Positions 20,847-32,719 of a stretch of DNA of 64,000 bases are shown here, in pieces. The stretch spans positions 264,310 through 328,309 of the forward strand of contig JAURVB010000001.1 of assembly GCA_033002965.1 (NCBI GenBank). Direction: 5' to 3'. The number at the start of each line of letters is the position of its first letter. Positions within the stretch are counted from its first letter, which is position 1. Below the pieces are notes generated by a model. The model was not told the origin of the DNA and did not search any database. It was given only the letters and a program-made list of their open reading frames with translations. The position numbers and the translations under genes are program-made. This DNA is from Piper betle. Its lineage: Eukaryota; Streptophyta; Magnoliopsida; Piperales; Piperaceae.

Positions 20847-23221
20847 GATGATTGTTTCAGTTATGAAACAGTAGAGCATGATTTATCAGTGTATACATGA
20901 GGTATACAAATGATTTTTTTATAGGTTAACCAGTGTTTTAGGCCAAGATGTAGGTCATTGCAACATTTAGTATCTGTTGGGGATTTTAAGGGTATTTTAT
21001 TTGCATGCAACATAGGAATTTTGGATCATCGGATTGTGTCCCTATGGGCCTAGCTTGATTGAGTTAAGTGTTCAAGGGCTATTTAGCCTTTTTACCTTGA
21101 TTCCCACCTATAGAGTCATTTTTAGGACTCGAGTCAGTTTTGACTTTTGAATACCTTGATCCGAGCTTTCTGTCCATATATATATTGCATATACCCATAG
21201 GTGGGTCCAATTAGACTATGAGTTGTCAGACTTTGGTCGTGCCACATGGAAAGATCTTAATCGTCCATGTCAGGGCTAGAATTCTCCCTTTGATTTTCAA
21301 TGACTTTCCCACGATTTTGAGGATTTCACCTTAGCGCCGCAGCCTCTTTGGCTCACTGCCAGTGAGACCCTGGCCCTTCTTCGACCATCGCATCGGTACG
21401 GTCGTGACCAACTCGTGGCCAGCCAATAGTCACTATTACCATCGATGCCACCATAGTCGCCACCAACGGCCGAGTTTTATCACTATTCATCACCACCACC
21501 GCCTCCTTCTGGGTCATTTTTCGGCCAGCCGATGGCTGAACTCTGTCGATTGCCACCATCATCATGATCCTTAACGCCATTGCCATTGATCCCAATCGGC
21601 GACGACCCCAATTGTCCCGTCGTTTGTGTTTTTCGGAGACAGGCACCGGCTACCCGTCCAGTCCATTTGCCAGTATTTGTGTTTGCCTGTCCACATTTGC
21701 GTTTGCTTGGTCGTGCCCACGTCCGCCAGTTCGAGCCCATGTCCGTGCTCCATCAGTCTAGACCAGCCTAGCCGACACAATCTAGTAGTTTATTTAACCT
21801 AGATCAAGTTAACTCGACCTAGCTCGGTTTGGTTTAGCTCAATTGACCCAGTTGAGTCATTTTTAAACCATTTTCGGTAATTTGAGATCCCATATATTAG
21901 TTTAGATGCATATTCACATAATTTAGCATCTTTGGATGTTATGATTATTTTTATTTATTTATTTTATTTATTTATTTATTATTATTCATTTCTTGCTATT
22001 CATGTATTTATTGAATATAATGAGTGTTTTTAATTATTTATTATTAATAATGATATATTTAGTTATTAATATTAGTCTTATTTATGTTTACTAAATTGTA
22101 TTTATTTATTTATTTATTCATCTATTTGTTTGTTCACGTGTATGCTATAATTTATTTGTATTAATTATGTATTCTTCTATTATATAAATATGATATTATT
22201 AATATTCATGAATAATGAGTATTAACTAATAATTTATTTATTGAACTCTTATGGTTTATTTATTTTTTTATTTATACATTTACTAGCACGAGTATATGTT
22301 GATACTTAGTCGGATAACCCCGTATATTTATATAGTATAACTATGTTATTATTTTATGCTTAGAGTATTATTTATGTTCATGTATTTGTTATCTAAATGT
22401 CTATGAGTGCATTGCTTTGTTTATTTATTATTATTATTATGTCTCGATTTATGTGTCATGTGTTTAGTTACAGGTTTGCTAGCATTGTTTTCATTAGTAG
22501 GATGTATTTATGATATGAGCACACACCACGAGCATGCATAATGTAAAGACATTGGTATTTTACTTAGCAGTGGGTTTCGATGTAGGTTACGGAGTTCGAG
22601 CTTGCCATAGATGTCTTGATGCACTTAGAGCTTGGACCACGGGTTTGTATAACTCTCTCTTTACTTGATCTCTGCTTGATTCCATGCACGTCTAGTTTAA
22701 TCATGTTTTAGACGTAGGACAACATCGACAGTGTTTTATCGAATTCCTCCGATGTTAAGCCATTTAGTCGTGTTTTCTACACATGTTTAATAAAACTATA
22801 AGGATGAGAAACCTTGTTGGTTTTTGAACTGAAGCTCTAGAAATAACAATACACCTCTTCCCTAAATAAGTAAGACTATTTTTACGGATTTCATGAATAT
22901 AAGAACGAGCGGTATAGAGATATTTATAGACAACACTAGTACTCCTTCAAACCCTGAGGTAGTGCGGAGTATCAGGGTATTGCATAATAGAGAACATTTT
23001 CGAAATTTCTGGCACTAACTATAACCGTTATTTTTCCACTCGAGTACCGTGGCGGGTGTAATGTAAAGGATGTGAAGGCGTAAGCGTTGTATGTATGAAT
23101 ATGAATATTAGTCATGCATGCACGCCTACACTTGTTTAAATATGTTTGTTTGCCACCAAGTGTGAGGCAATTATGAAGTTTCCTTAGTTTCTTTGGGTAA
23201 ATACCCATTTGCCAGTTTGTA
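20847..23221 (+). mobile_element. Second and largest piece of the split G3 LTR
   Basis: Continues the LTR begun at 15349. It opens with 'gatgattgtttcagttatg', runs through 'cattgcaacatttagtatctg' and a GC-rich block (about 21300-21780), then a very AT-rich block of TTTA/TTTAT repeats (about 21900-22460), then the 'acgtaggacaacatcgacagtg' region shared with G2. It ends at 'gccagtttgta'. Multi-frame open frames around 21350-21780 are a by-product of the GC-rich block and overlap on both strands. Confidence 0.88.
21900..22460. repeat. TTTA/TTAT-rich low-complexity block
   Basis: Long runs of TTATTTATTTATT make up most of the stretch. Equivalent blocks occur at 43000-43560 (complement) and 47690-48260, so it is a fixed part of the G3 LTR rather than a random microsatellite. 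Confidence 0.85.
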
Positions 23222-24440
23222 TGTAAAACCCTGAAAAAATAAGTAGGTTATTTTATTTAGAGTTTTATAAATCTTAAAACGAACCATAAATAATATTTAA
23301 TTAAATAAATTCTTAAGAATCAATACCATTTATAACCCATTCGTATTCACTTAATAGTACGTTTTTGACTTTTCATTATCATACAAATGATATAGTTATG
23401 AATGATTACGTTCTTTTCTATAAAATTTAATGTAATGACTTCTGAAATTCTACACATATTAATAAAATTTAATATAATGACTTCTTGAATTCCACACATA
23501 TTTTTCTATATAAAGGAGAGTTCTATTGTTAAATGAAACATCCTCTGGATAGCTTGTGAGCACATTTGGCTTTAGAGAAATTACAGTCATATTAGGATCA
23601 TGTGTTGTAGTTGAGGATGCCTCATCACAATTCCAGGTTCGTATAACTACTTGAAATGTTATATATTTCGATATACGAGTCTTGGTCGGCCTAAGTCCAC
23701 ATTTGATCACCAAGCGCCAAGCGCAACCAGGGTCAAAGAATTGGCCCAGTCTGACACAAGGCAGCACCCTTAAAAAAAATTACTACGTGGGAGTCTTGGT
23801 TGACTAGAGTTCATATTTGACCACCATGCGTCAAGCACAACCGGGGTCAATGAATTGACTTAGTCTGACACAGGGTAGCACCCCCTAAAAGATTTAATAC
23901 CTGCCCTCATGCCAAAAGGGGTGACAGTGCACAGTGGTGCAAGACGGCTCATTATGCACTTGTGATACTGAGAGGGTGAGTCAATGGCAAATATCGGTAA
24001 CTATAGGTTGAGGGCCACGAGCGTGTGTGAGCATACATGGGATTGTAGCTGGATGGGCGGCCACCCTCTCAGCATATTAAGAGCTCACCATAGGCTCATA
24101 ATCACTATAAGACGTAATTCAGATGTAGTGTGGAATATATTAATTGTTTCTTGTAATTACACGACTTAGTGTTTTTATCACTAACGCAGAATTGTTTCCG
24201 CAGGTATGAACATGGAAGGATGGGTAGAGTCGGGACAGCTTGATGAGTCTATTATTGGACTATTCTTTTCTCGAGATTATTTGCATGGCATTGGGATTTT
24301 GGTTGGGTTCATGGGGTTTAGATTATTCCCAGCATTTGTATAATATGTATTTATTTAAAATCATTGAAAATTAATAGAAAATTAATTTATGAGACACTTA
24401 GTTTCATATAGTAACACTTGGGTCGTGGCTCGGAACGGGC
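23222..24440 (+). mobile_element. Short G1b-type LTR inside the G3 LTR
   Basis: It starts TGTAAAACCCTG and ends near 'tcggaacgggc', about 1.22 kb. It shares with G1 and G1b the segment 'ggtcggcctaagtccacatt', 'gtgttttatcactaacgcag' and a 'aacacttgggtcgtggctcg' tail, but lacks the promoter-proximal half and the GC-rich block. Flanks TTGTA (23217-23221) and GAGTA (24441-24445) agree at three of five bases, a weak TSD. Confidence 0.65.
23676..23890 (+). repeat. ~115-bp tandem duplication in short G1b LTR
   Basis: The segment 'gagtcttggtcggcctaag…ccaccaagcg…caaccrgggtcaa…gacac(a)gg' occurs twice in tandem (from about 23679 and about 23791). G1 and G1b carry it once. This is a third, independent tandem expansion in the same part of these LTRs. 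Confidence 0.75.
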
Positions 24441-25854
24441 GAGTACTAGTTATTTTTTAGACTAGGAACACTTGTTACTGATGTTGTTCATATTATATAT
24501 GTAACACCCTGATTTTAGTACACCCCGAATCATATTTAAAGTTGTTGGTTGGTATGACTCGATCGATAAAATAGATCGAAACAACCTTCTTGGGGTCATG
24601 AGAATGAAAGACATTGTTAAATATACGTCAAAATACATTGAACATAAATAAAAGTAAGAAAGTAAATAACTATGTTGAGCTGAAGTGTGTGTAGTGTTAT
24701 TTGTCCTCCTACCAAAGTGGACTCAAGATTACAAAACCTACATATATTATATGAAAAACATCAGTAATGAGTGTTACTAGTCTGAAAAATAACTAATAGA
24801 AGCTGGCAAATGGGTATTCCATTACCCGTGAAAACTTATTAAACTTTAACATTACCTTAGACTGGGCTATAAGCAAACATATTTAAGTATCAGCTCGCTT
24901 GGGCGGCTCATAATCATATTTATACATACAACACTTACACCCTCACATCTTCCATATCACCCGCCACGGTATTCAAGTAGCAAAAGGAACAGTTAAGTTA
25001 GTGCCAAAAATTCTGAAAATGTGTTGCATTACGCAATACCCTCATATACCGCACTACCTCTAGGTTTGAAGGAGCACTATTGTGGTCCATACATATAATG
25101 CGTGTGGTTCATTAAATCCATAAAAATGCATGTACTTATATAATAAGTCTAGGGAAGAGGCTTGTATTATACATTTCATGAGCTTCAGTTCGAAAACCAA
25201 TAAGGGATCTCATCCTTGAAGTTTTATTAAACATGTGTAGAAAACATGACTAAATAACTCGACAAAATAGGGATCCGATAAAATGCAGTCGATGCAGTCC
25301 AATGTCTAAAATACTGTTAAACTCAACATACAAGGAGTCACGCAGAGAGGGAGAGCCCTACAGACCTGTGGTCCAAGCTCGAAGCACATCGACACATCTA
25401 CGGCGAGCTCGGAAATAAAACCCGGGTTTTTTGCCTGATGGTTTTAATTTTGGTTTGGTCGGGACCTGGATCAAGTTGGTTAATCAGCTATTTTGTCGAG
25501 TATTTATATATGGTATATAGGTATGTACGAGTTATTCGGCCTTAGCCTCCGTCAATGCTCGGTATGCCTGTTTGGATGCAGCAAACCTGGTTTTTTTGTT
25601 GTTGTTAATGTTTGGTCCAATTTAATTGTATATAGTTAGATATTAGGACCGTGTTCCTCTTGTGTCTTTTGTGTATTTGATAACTTTTCGAACCGTCCTA
25701 ACCCTTTTTGGGACATGCAATGTAATTCTTGAGGTGGACCCGAATGCTTTGGGGTTAAACCCTAAGTTTTTGTGTTTGGAGACAAAACCCAAACCATACC
25801 TCTTCTACCTAACATAAGCCATACTTCTTTAGCTAACCAAACCCATACATCAAC

Positions 25855-25975
25855 AGGTATGATACCCATACGCCTATAAGTATGGCACCCATACCTCTAT
25901 AGGTATGGTACACATACCTCTATAAGTATGACACCTATACCTCTATAGGCATGACACTCATACCTCTATAACATT
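25855..25975 (+). repeat. 23-bp palindromic minisatellite in G2 LTR B
   Basis: About five units. The core CATACCTCTATAGGTATG is perfect at 25890-25907: 7-base arms CATACCT/AGGTATG around a CTAT loop. The array ends about 75 bp upstream of TATAAAA at 26048. Confidence 0.9.
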
Positions 25976-26047
25976 ACCAAGCGAACCCATTCCTCTTTAG
26001 GCATGGTACCCATACCTATGACATCACCAAACCAACCACCATTCTTC

Positions 26048-26054
26048 TATAAAA
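26048..26054 (+). promoter_or_regulatory. TATA box of G2 LTR B
   Basis: TATAAAA in 'ttcttctataaaatccacc', conserved at 38820-38826 in LTR C and mutated to TATACAA in LTR A near 1130. The pyrimidine-rich 'cccttccctcacctttt' follows in all three. I infer the LTR promoter; a second TATA-like site exists later in the LTR near 40770 of copy C. Confidence 0.6.
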
Positions 26055-28395
26055 TCCACCCCTTCCCTCACCTTTTCAACATTTCTCCGTCCTTCCTCAC
26101 CTCTAAACACTTCTGTCTACTCTCCTAGACCTTCTTGTTACTCATTGGAGCTCCAAGCAACCCCCTCCATGTTCCTAGCATCTTTGGGTGGTAGGCTTTG
26201 AGGTTGGATGCCTCAAAAGACCTCCCCTTGGTCTTCACTCGAGAACATCAGGTTTGGGCTGCCACTGTTTCTCATTTATTGATGTGTATTGCCTATATGA
26301 TTCAATGAATTTATTTTTAGAACATTTTCAGCATGTATATCAGAACGTTAGGAGAAGTTTAAGCACACAATCATCTTATTTGGACGTGTAAATCAATAGA
26401 TATGGTTTTTACAATGCATGTAGGTCACTGATATGCACCATATCAGTCTAAGTCGTATATCTTACCATTCTGATGTTCTATTTGCAGGATTCTTATTTTG
26501 TTAAACTCCAAACATACAGATCTAAAACTTTTATGTTTGGTGTTTTACCTGTCATGCCTTAGAAGTTTCATGTATGGGGGTAAAAACTAACGAAAGGTGG
26601 TGATTTTCAATTTTTACTCTCTGGCCTTGTAGGATCTGTTAATGAAATGCATGCCATATTTTTCATGGTACTTTTCTGAGTTCTTGGTAAAATGTTAATC
26701 CTAATATAACCACTAAATAATCATGAACATAACTTATAAGTATGCCTTGTATTTCCTGTGCGTTTATGACTATGAGCATAATATGTGATTGTGTGATATT
26801 TTAATCCACGAATTTTAAACTAATAAAATCTTGTAAAATTTTATGATACCTCAATATTTGTCTACTTGAAATATTTAAATTTTGGGAATGGTTAAAAATC
26901 ATCTAAATATGTTTTACAGGTGTTTACCGGGACAGTGTAAAGATATTGCGTGAAAACCATAATTTTTTACTCCAGTTGTAAATTACCTTAAAATAGGTTA
27001 ATTTGATGGATTTCATTAAATCTTAGTCCACACGTTACCCTATGTCGCTGTAGCACCATGACCAATAAGAGAGTGAACGGTATGGAGATATGCAAATTGC
27101 TCTAGTATCACTTCTACCTTTAAGTGGAGTAATGTATGTAGGGTACTGTGAATGCAGCGCATTTCAAGAAATTGTGGGACGTTGGTTCTGTGCTCCTTGG
27201 GTACTGTGGCATGTGATATATGGAAGATGTGAGGGTGCAAGTGATATATGTATATTTATATGTTTGCAAGATGCCTCTTTGTAAGCAATTATGGTATGAT
27301 ATGTGGCCACATAGGCCTTCGCTTACCACCGTGTATGATTCTGAAAATTTTTACATCTTTTTCGTGGGTGTTTAGATACCCTTTTGCCACTAATGTTATA
27401 TTCTTAATCTCTACATGACCAGAAATCAATTCTTTGATTGCTGGCATTCTTCTCTAATATATGTAGGTGTTTAGTCTTGTTGACCGGCGTAGGCAGTTGG
27501 ATTAGATGGCTCATGGAGGGGGATTTCGTGTTGTATTTGTGTTAATTACCGAGCTGATATGAAATTGAGATGTGGCATGTTACTAGAATAAGCCCTAAAG
27601 TTGCATGAACTTATATGTTTCGGGATTAGTCAACTAATTGTTATTGTGCACATGTGCTTTATATACCATTGCATTATCATTGTGGTACAGATGCTCTTTG
27701 GGGCACTCTAACTATCTTCTACAAGGTAGAAGTGTCAAAGTCTTGGAACATGATGAGGAGCTTACCAAGCATGCAAAACATATTTGTTATAGCTGCATGA
27801 GTGTGTGATAATGAAATATGGGTAGGAGGAGCATATGGTTGACACCCCTTGAAGACCCATGTGAAGTTCGGGTGTTAAGGTTTGATGCCTTGCATCCGAT
27901 GATGTTGTGTTTAATTATTTTATTTTCTTGCACATGTCGGGTATGTGGAATAGGTAACCACGACCCTTTTTTAAATTCTCTCCATTCATCCACATGTAAG
28001 AAATTAAGAAATGTAATGAATTATTTGAACTAAGTAGTAAGATAAGGTTCATGTCACAACATGCAACCTCAAAGCTATAGCCGGGGTGTGCCTCTTCTGT
28101 AGTTGAGAGTGAACATCAACATTTTTAAAGTCACCACTCATGATCACAGGGGAGGTTCTTCCTCTATTGTGGCTAGGGGTGATCATATAGAGTCCTTAAG
28201 TTTAAGAGCCTTTCTATGCTAGTATGAATCAGCATGCATATGTGATGAAACCTTGTAAGGTTGCCTATCTTAAGCCTCCTCGATGGTTGAGATCCGCTTC
28301 AGCAAAGTTGTACGAAAGTAGTCCAACAAAAAGTATTCAAAATTATAACATCGCACTTCGGCCCGCCCTTGGACCAAAAATGGGGTGTTACAACC

Positions 28396-28408
28396 TGGTA
28401 TCAGAGCC
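28396..28408 (+). other. tRNA-Met primer-binding site after G2 LTR B
   Basis: TGGTATCAGAGCC, three bases after the LTR end. It is complementary to the 3' end of plant initiator tRNA-Met, the usual primer for Copia and many chromoviruses. It shows that LTR B is a 5' LTR. Confidence 0.92.
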
Positions 28409-29319
28409 GTCTTCTTGGTCTATTAAGATGGTGAACCTTCGAAATGCGTCTTGTATGTGTATGTTGTTTAGTATGATTGGATGCTAATAAATGTATGAGT
28501 GTATATGTTTATGTATGGTTACAATGTGTTATGGTACCCCCCATGAGCTGATTCACAACCTTGCTGACAAGTATGTTTTAATTCCTATTTGCATGATTTA
28601 TTTGTTTTTGTATGCATACGCAGTACGAGGATGAGTATGAATGACATGGATGATATTTGACGGTTACATGGAGAACAACCCAACTAGAATTAAAGTTGCG
28701 TTATGAATATGGTAGAGTCTAGCTTTAGTCATAATAATAGAAGATTTGAACCCACCTTAAGTGGTGCTAAAGGCAGACTAAGATACGATGGAAGGAGATA
28801 AGTTCTTGCTACACTATATAAGGAATGATAGAGTGAAAATCCCAAGCCCCCATCATCTTGTCATTTTCTTCTCATCTCCTTCTCCTCTTTCTCCCTTTGC
28901 CCCCTTCTGACATCCCTTTTTCTTTCTCTACCTTCCCGTGTAGTAATCTAAAAGAGAGAACTTACTTATGAATGCCACAATTATAACATTAGGTAGGAAA
29001 GGAAGATTGACGGGTTTGTGTTTGGCCTTCTCACGTTATACGATAATTAAAAATGATAGAGTTACACAATTAGCGAGAACTAAAACAACAAGTACAAAGT
29101 AGGTGTAGATTTTTCAATCTAGAGTATCCAAACATATATGCAGCCATATGACCAAGACGATAGGCCTATAGAAACCATGTGAGGCAAACTATATGACGTG
29201 TGGATCCCTCTGCTATAGAACACTGTTATAGTCACCCCTACGTGGAGATAGATTATAGAGCACCTAGAAATGGATGAAATGTGTATGACCCTATAGAGAG
29301 TTCAAAGCCTAGATATACA

Positions 29320-29475
29320 CCGAGTAGTAACTACTAACTGAGTAACCCAACTGCCAACTGAGTTGCACAACCACTGTCCGAATAGCTCAACTACTGACCG
29401 AGTAGCACAACCACCGATAGAGTAACATAACCGCCAATTGAGTAGCACAGCCACCGTCCAAGTAGGTGTACTACT
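29320..29475 (+). repeat. ~20-bp degenerate tandem repeat
   Basis: Eight units of the form 'ccgagtagcacaaccacc' with variations such as 'actgagtaacccaactgcc'. The array is unique in the window and has no open reading frame through it. It lies in the internal region of the composite, not in an LTR. Confidence 0.85.
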
Positions 29476-30027
29476 GTTGGTTAGTAATGGGTTAGATAAT
29501 TGTCCAAGTGCACAACACAGAACAATAGTCGCATATAGCTAGATGATATGACACAAATTGTAAATGAAAAACTAGGTTGGTCAGACAACCAACAATAGAG
29601 TAGAAGTAAGGATAGTGTTGTATTGACAACTTGAGTATGATGGAGAAGGATTATTAGTCTTGTGACATGTTAGTTGGACAGTGTGGAGTTTAGTGCATAG
29701 ACAGATTGACAAGTGACGATTAGAGTGGCAAAACTGAGATCAGAGATCAACAGCATTGGTATCGACTTATCAGCGGCACCTAGCATTAGAGATGTGGGTG
29801 TGTAGTGGTATGTAGTTACATGGTGTGCACCTCTGTATTGTCTATAGCTTACATATGACAATGTGACAGCCCTGTTTGTGAGTCTACCATAGTGGTAGTA
29901 GCTAAGTGAGTGAAGATTGAGCAATACAAATCGATATGGAATGACTGGTCATTAATCATGATGAGAGGATGAGACACTTTTGCACCTCGTAATGGGTTCC
30001 CGTTGACCTGTGGTGCAACAATAGTTC

Positions 30028-30042
30028 TTTGGGATGGGAGAT
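30028..30042 (+). other. Candidate polypurine tract before the G1 LTR
   Basis: The bases 'tttgggatgggagat' lie immediately before TGTAAAGACCC. They resemble the tract 'aaggagggagat' before the G5 LTR at 61061. If real, the G1 LTR at 30043 was also a 3' LTR. A chance match cannot be excluded. Confidence 0.5.
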
Positions 30043-30060
30043 TGTAAAGACCCGGATTAA

Positions 30061-30093
<33 letters not shown>

Positions 30094-30404
30094 GTTTGAC
30101 GCAGTGGGATCGAACGTGGGAAAATTTTAATTTTTTTTCATTTAAATGGAAAAAAATTGTTAGCTGGTTAAATATGAATTACCCGATTAATTGAAAAGTA
30201 ATTTTTAACCGGATAATTCTATTTGAATCGGTCGAGTCGACTACACTATTTATCCATTTAACCATTTAAGTTAACTATACAATGTACCCATTTAACAGGT
30301 TAAGTGAAATGGTTTATTGAACCATGTTGATTACCCAATTACCCAGTTAAAGGAATTATGGTGAAGGGGTGCTTCCACGTACCCTAGCCATCATTTTATT
30401 TCAT

Positions 30405-30411
30405 TATAAAA
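30405..30411 (+). promoter_or_regulatory. TATA box of G1 LTR copy 3
   Basis: TATAAAA precedes 'ggagaaggcgagg' and the 'cagatgccgg' region. It sits at the same relative place as TATATAAA in copy 1 (5225). Confidence 0.6.
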
Positions 30412-31703
30412 GGAGAAGGCGAGGCCATCATCTGCATTTTTCCTCCTCCGACAGATGCCGGATTACCTCTTTCGCTTAGGTAATTTTCTTTCCTTTCTTT
30501 TTCTTTTGTTGCATGCATACACATGTTGCATAAATCATAAACATGATAAACATAAGAATTAAATGAGAAATCAACAAGGGAAGAAGAAAACTAGGAGGAC
30601 GTCCTACTAGTTTTCCAGCAGCAACCACGCCATGTTTCCTTCCATGGTGTAGGGTTGACGTGCTGGAGGTGGGAATTGCTCCCGACGGTGATGCTGGCCG
30701 GATGGAGTCACCTTGGAGGGCCAAAATAGACCGTTGAGGAGGCACGCAGGTCTGAAATCCGAGGGGAGAACAGGTCGGTGTCGGTGTGGTGGTGCAGCCA
30801 TGCTGGTCGGGGGTGCCGCCATGGTGGTGCTAGAGGGTCGTCGTCATGGTGGTGCTAGAGGGTCGTCGTCATGGTGGTGCAAGGGGAGCCGCCATGGGTC
30901 TGGTCGGGTGCTGTTTATGTGGCCGACTAGGGTAGTCGCCATGGGTCATGGGCTGATTATGTGACCAACATGGAGTCACCATGGTCAGGTCGGGGTTCCT
31001 GATTGGGTGGCTGGAATGGGGTCGCCAAGGACTGGTTGAGGGTTGCCATGTGGTGGCCAAGTTGGAGACGCCATAGCAGCGAATGGAGGCCGCCACATTA
31101 CTGGTTGGTCGCCATGCATGGTGAAAATACCGGCTTTCGCTGGTTGACTACAATAAAGCTAGGAGCGTTAGGGTCGTTAAATGAATTGTTAAAGTAGAAT
31201 GGCAACCAGGTAAATATGGGAGAACTCTATGCGGTCGAGTTAGAATATAAGGTAAATACAAAAGAATTAAGTATGGGACATGTTAATAATTAAATTATCA
31301 ACTAGTTAATGGGGATTTGGATGAGGATAATTAATAATTAATTATCATCAGAATTGCTGAAAATTTAATAAGTAATGATGACTAACATGAACTAATTACA
31401 TCATTTAAAAATTGATGGTATATTAGTCATGTAGTTGCATGTAGGTTCATGCAAATAAAATTATACTAATGTATAATTTTATGCCCTCATTCAGATTAGG
31501 GTTAGCGGATCACAGTCAGACGAAATCACAAGTCAACTACGTATAATATGTAGAACATCGTACTTTCCTTGTTTGTAGCCTAGGTCGGCCTGAGCCCAGA
31601 TTCGACCACCATGCACCGAGTGCAACCGGGGTCAAAGAATTGACTCAGTCCAACAAGGGGTCGTAGTATGTGCGTAAATTGTGTAATGCATCGACATTGT
31701 TTT

Positions 31704-32152
31704 GGAGTAGTGATAGCCACCCCATAAAAAGGCTACGGCCGGGGTGAGCGAGGCACAACGATTCCTCCATCGCACTGGAGTGTAGTGATAGCCTCTCCAT
31801 AAAAAGGCTACGGCCGGGGTGTGTGAGGCACTGGCACTAGAGTTGGTAGTGAGAGCCTCCCCACAAACGGGGTGTAGCAATCACCTGACTGCAGTGATAG
31901 CCTCCCCATAAAAAGGCTATGGCCAGGGAGTGTGAGGCACTGGTACTAGAGTTGGCAGTGAGAGCTTCCCTACAAATGAGGCGTAGCAATCACTTGAGTG
32001 CAGTGATAGCCTCCCCATAAAAAGGCTACGGCCGGGGTGTGTGAGGCATTGGCACTAGAGTTGGTAGTGAGAGCTTCCCCACAAACGGGGCGTAGCAATC
32101 ACCTGAGTGCATTGATAGCTTCCCCACAAAAAGGCTACAGCCGGGGTGTGCG
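31704..32152 (+). repeat. Hairpin minisatellite in G1 LTR copy 3
   Basis: Five main ~62-bp units (TAGCC…GGCTA…CCGGGG) and three alternate ~47-bp units, nearly alternating one-to-one, so the working unit is a 109-bp pair. The minus-strand open frame at 31632-31880 is an artefact of the repeat. Confidence 0.88.
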
Positions 32153-32540
32153 GATCACAGCGGATACCTCCTTCGCATTGTTTTGGAGTATAGCGGAATC
32201 TCTCCACCGCATATTAAAATGAACATAGGGAAATAGTAGAATGTACTTGACTTGTTTTATCTATTATACTACTTAGTGTTGTAATCACTAACGTGGAATT
32301 GCCTCTGCAGGTATGCAGATACAAAATTAGGTGATTGACAACCAAAGCATGGAGAAAAATAAAAATGGGGACTCCCTTTTTATTTATTTGAGAAATATGT
32401 GTGGCTACTATGAAACGGTCCAAGACTGTGGGATCTTTATATATGTGTTTGTTAGAAATGCTAGACATATTTGCTAAATTGTGAGTAACACCTAGCCAGC
32501 TAGGCCCACAATGTTGTGAAAAATGGTGGGTCGTTACAGG

Positions 32541-32553
32541 TGGTATCAGAGCC
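32541..32553 (+). other. tRNA-Met primer-binding site after the G1 LTR
   Basis: TGGTATCAGAGCC, two bases after the LTR end. It marks the start of the chromovirus internal region. Confidence 0.95.
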
Positions 32554-32719
32554 ATGTTTCCCAAAAGCTCACAACTTATGACTCAAATACCTTGTTGAAG
32601 AGTCCAATACTTATCTTTCTCCAATGGGGTATGTCGTTAGTGAATTAGTGGACTCACTAACAAACCTAAGTAATCATTGGAAAAAAAAATTTAATGAACC
32701 ATAACGAAATAAATTTTAG

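Larger units (their letters stand above)
25414..28392 (+). mobile_element. G2 LTR B, left LTR of the composite
   Basis: It begins 'aataaaacccggg', aligned to TGCAAAACC of LTR C; the terminal TG is not preserved. It ends GGGGTGTTACA at 28392 and is followed directly by a tRNA-Met primer site. It is ~1 kb shorter than LTR C: the sequence jumps at about 27064 from 'caccatgaccaat' to 'aagagagtgaacgg', leaving out what lies between 39861 and 40804 in LTR C. A short AAT(A) match at both edges suggests a microhomology deletion. A palindromic array and TATAAAA are present upstream. Confidence 0.9.
28409..30042 (+). mobile_element. Non-coding internal region between G2 LTR B and the G1 LTR
   Basis: About 1.6 kb without a meaningful open frame. 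Its first ~500 bp match the leader after LTR C (42153-42642), including 'acatggatgatatttracgg' and the pyrimidine-rich 'ccccatcatcttgtcatttt'. The rest has no counterpart in the window except the 20-bp tandem repeat at 29320-29475. It ends in 'tttgggatgggagat', which looks like a polypurine tract placed exactly before the TG of the G1 LTR. If so, this is the 3' end of a G1-family internal region joined to a G2 leader. Confidence 0.6.
30043..32538 (+). mobile_element. G1 LTR (copy 3), 5' LTR of the chromovirus
   Basis: The 2496-bp unit starts TGTAAAGACCCGG and ends GGTGGGTCGTTACA, followed after two bases by a tRNA-Met primer site. Flanks GAGAT and GGTGG do not match, so unlike the G1 copies at 4916 and 10109 it is not a solo LTR. 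It has the AAT microsatellite, TATAAAA at 30405-30411, a GC-rich block (about 30600-31120) and the hairpin minisatellite. It is the 5' LTR for the gag-pol starting at 32720, although the LTR beyond that gag-pol is of family G2. Confidence 0.93.

Noticed and set aside
30043..32538. G1 LTR copy 3 as a solo LTR
   Set aside because: Flanking 5-mers GAGAT and GGTGG do not match, and a primer-binding site follows directly.
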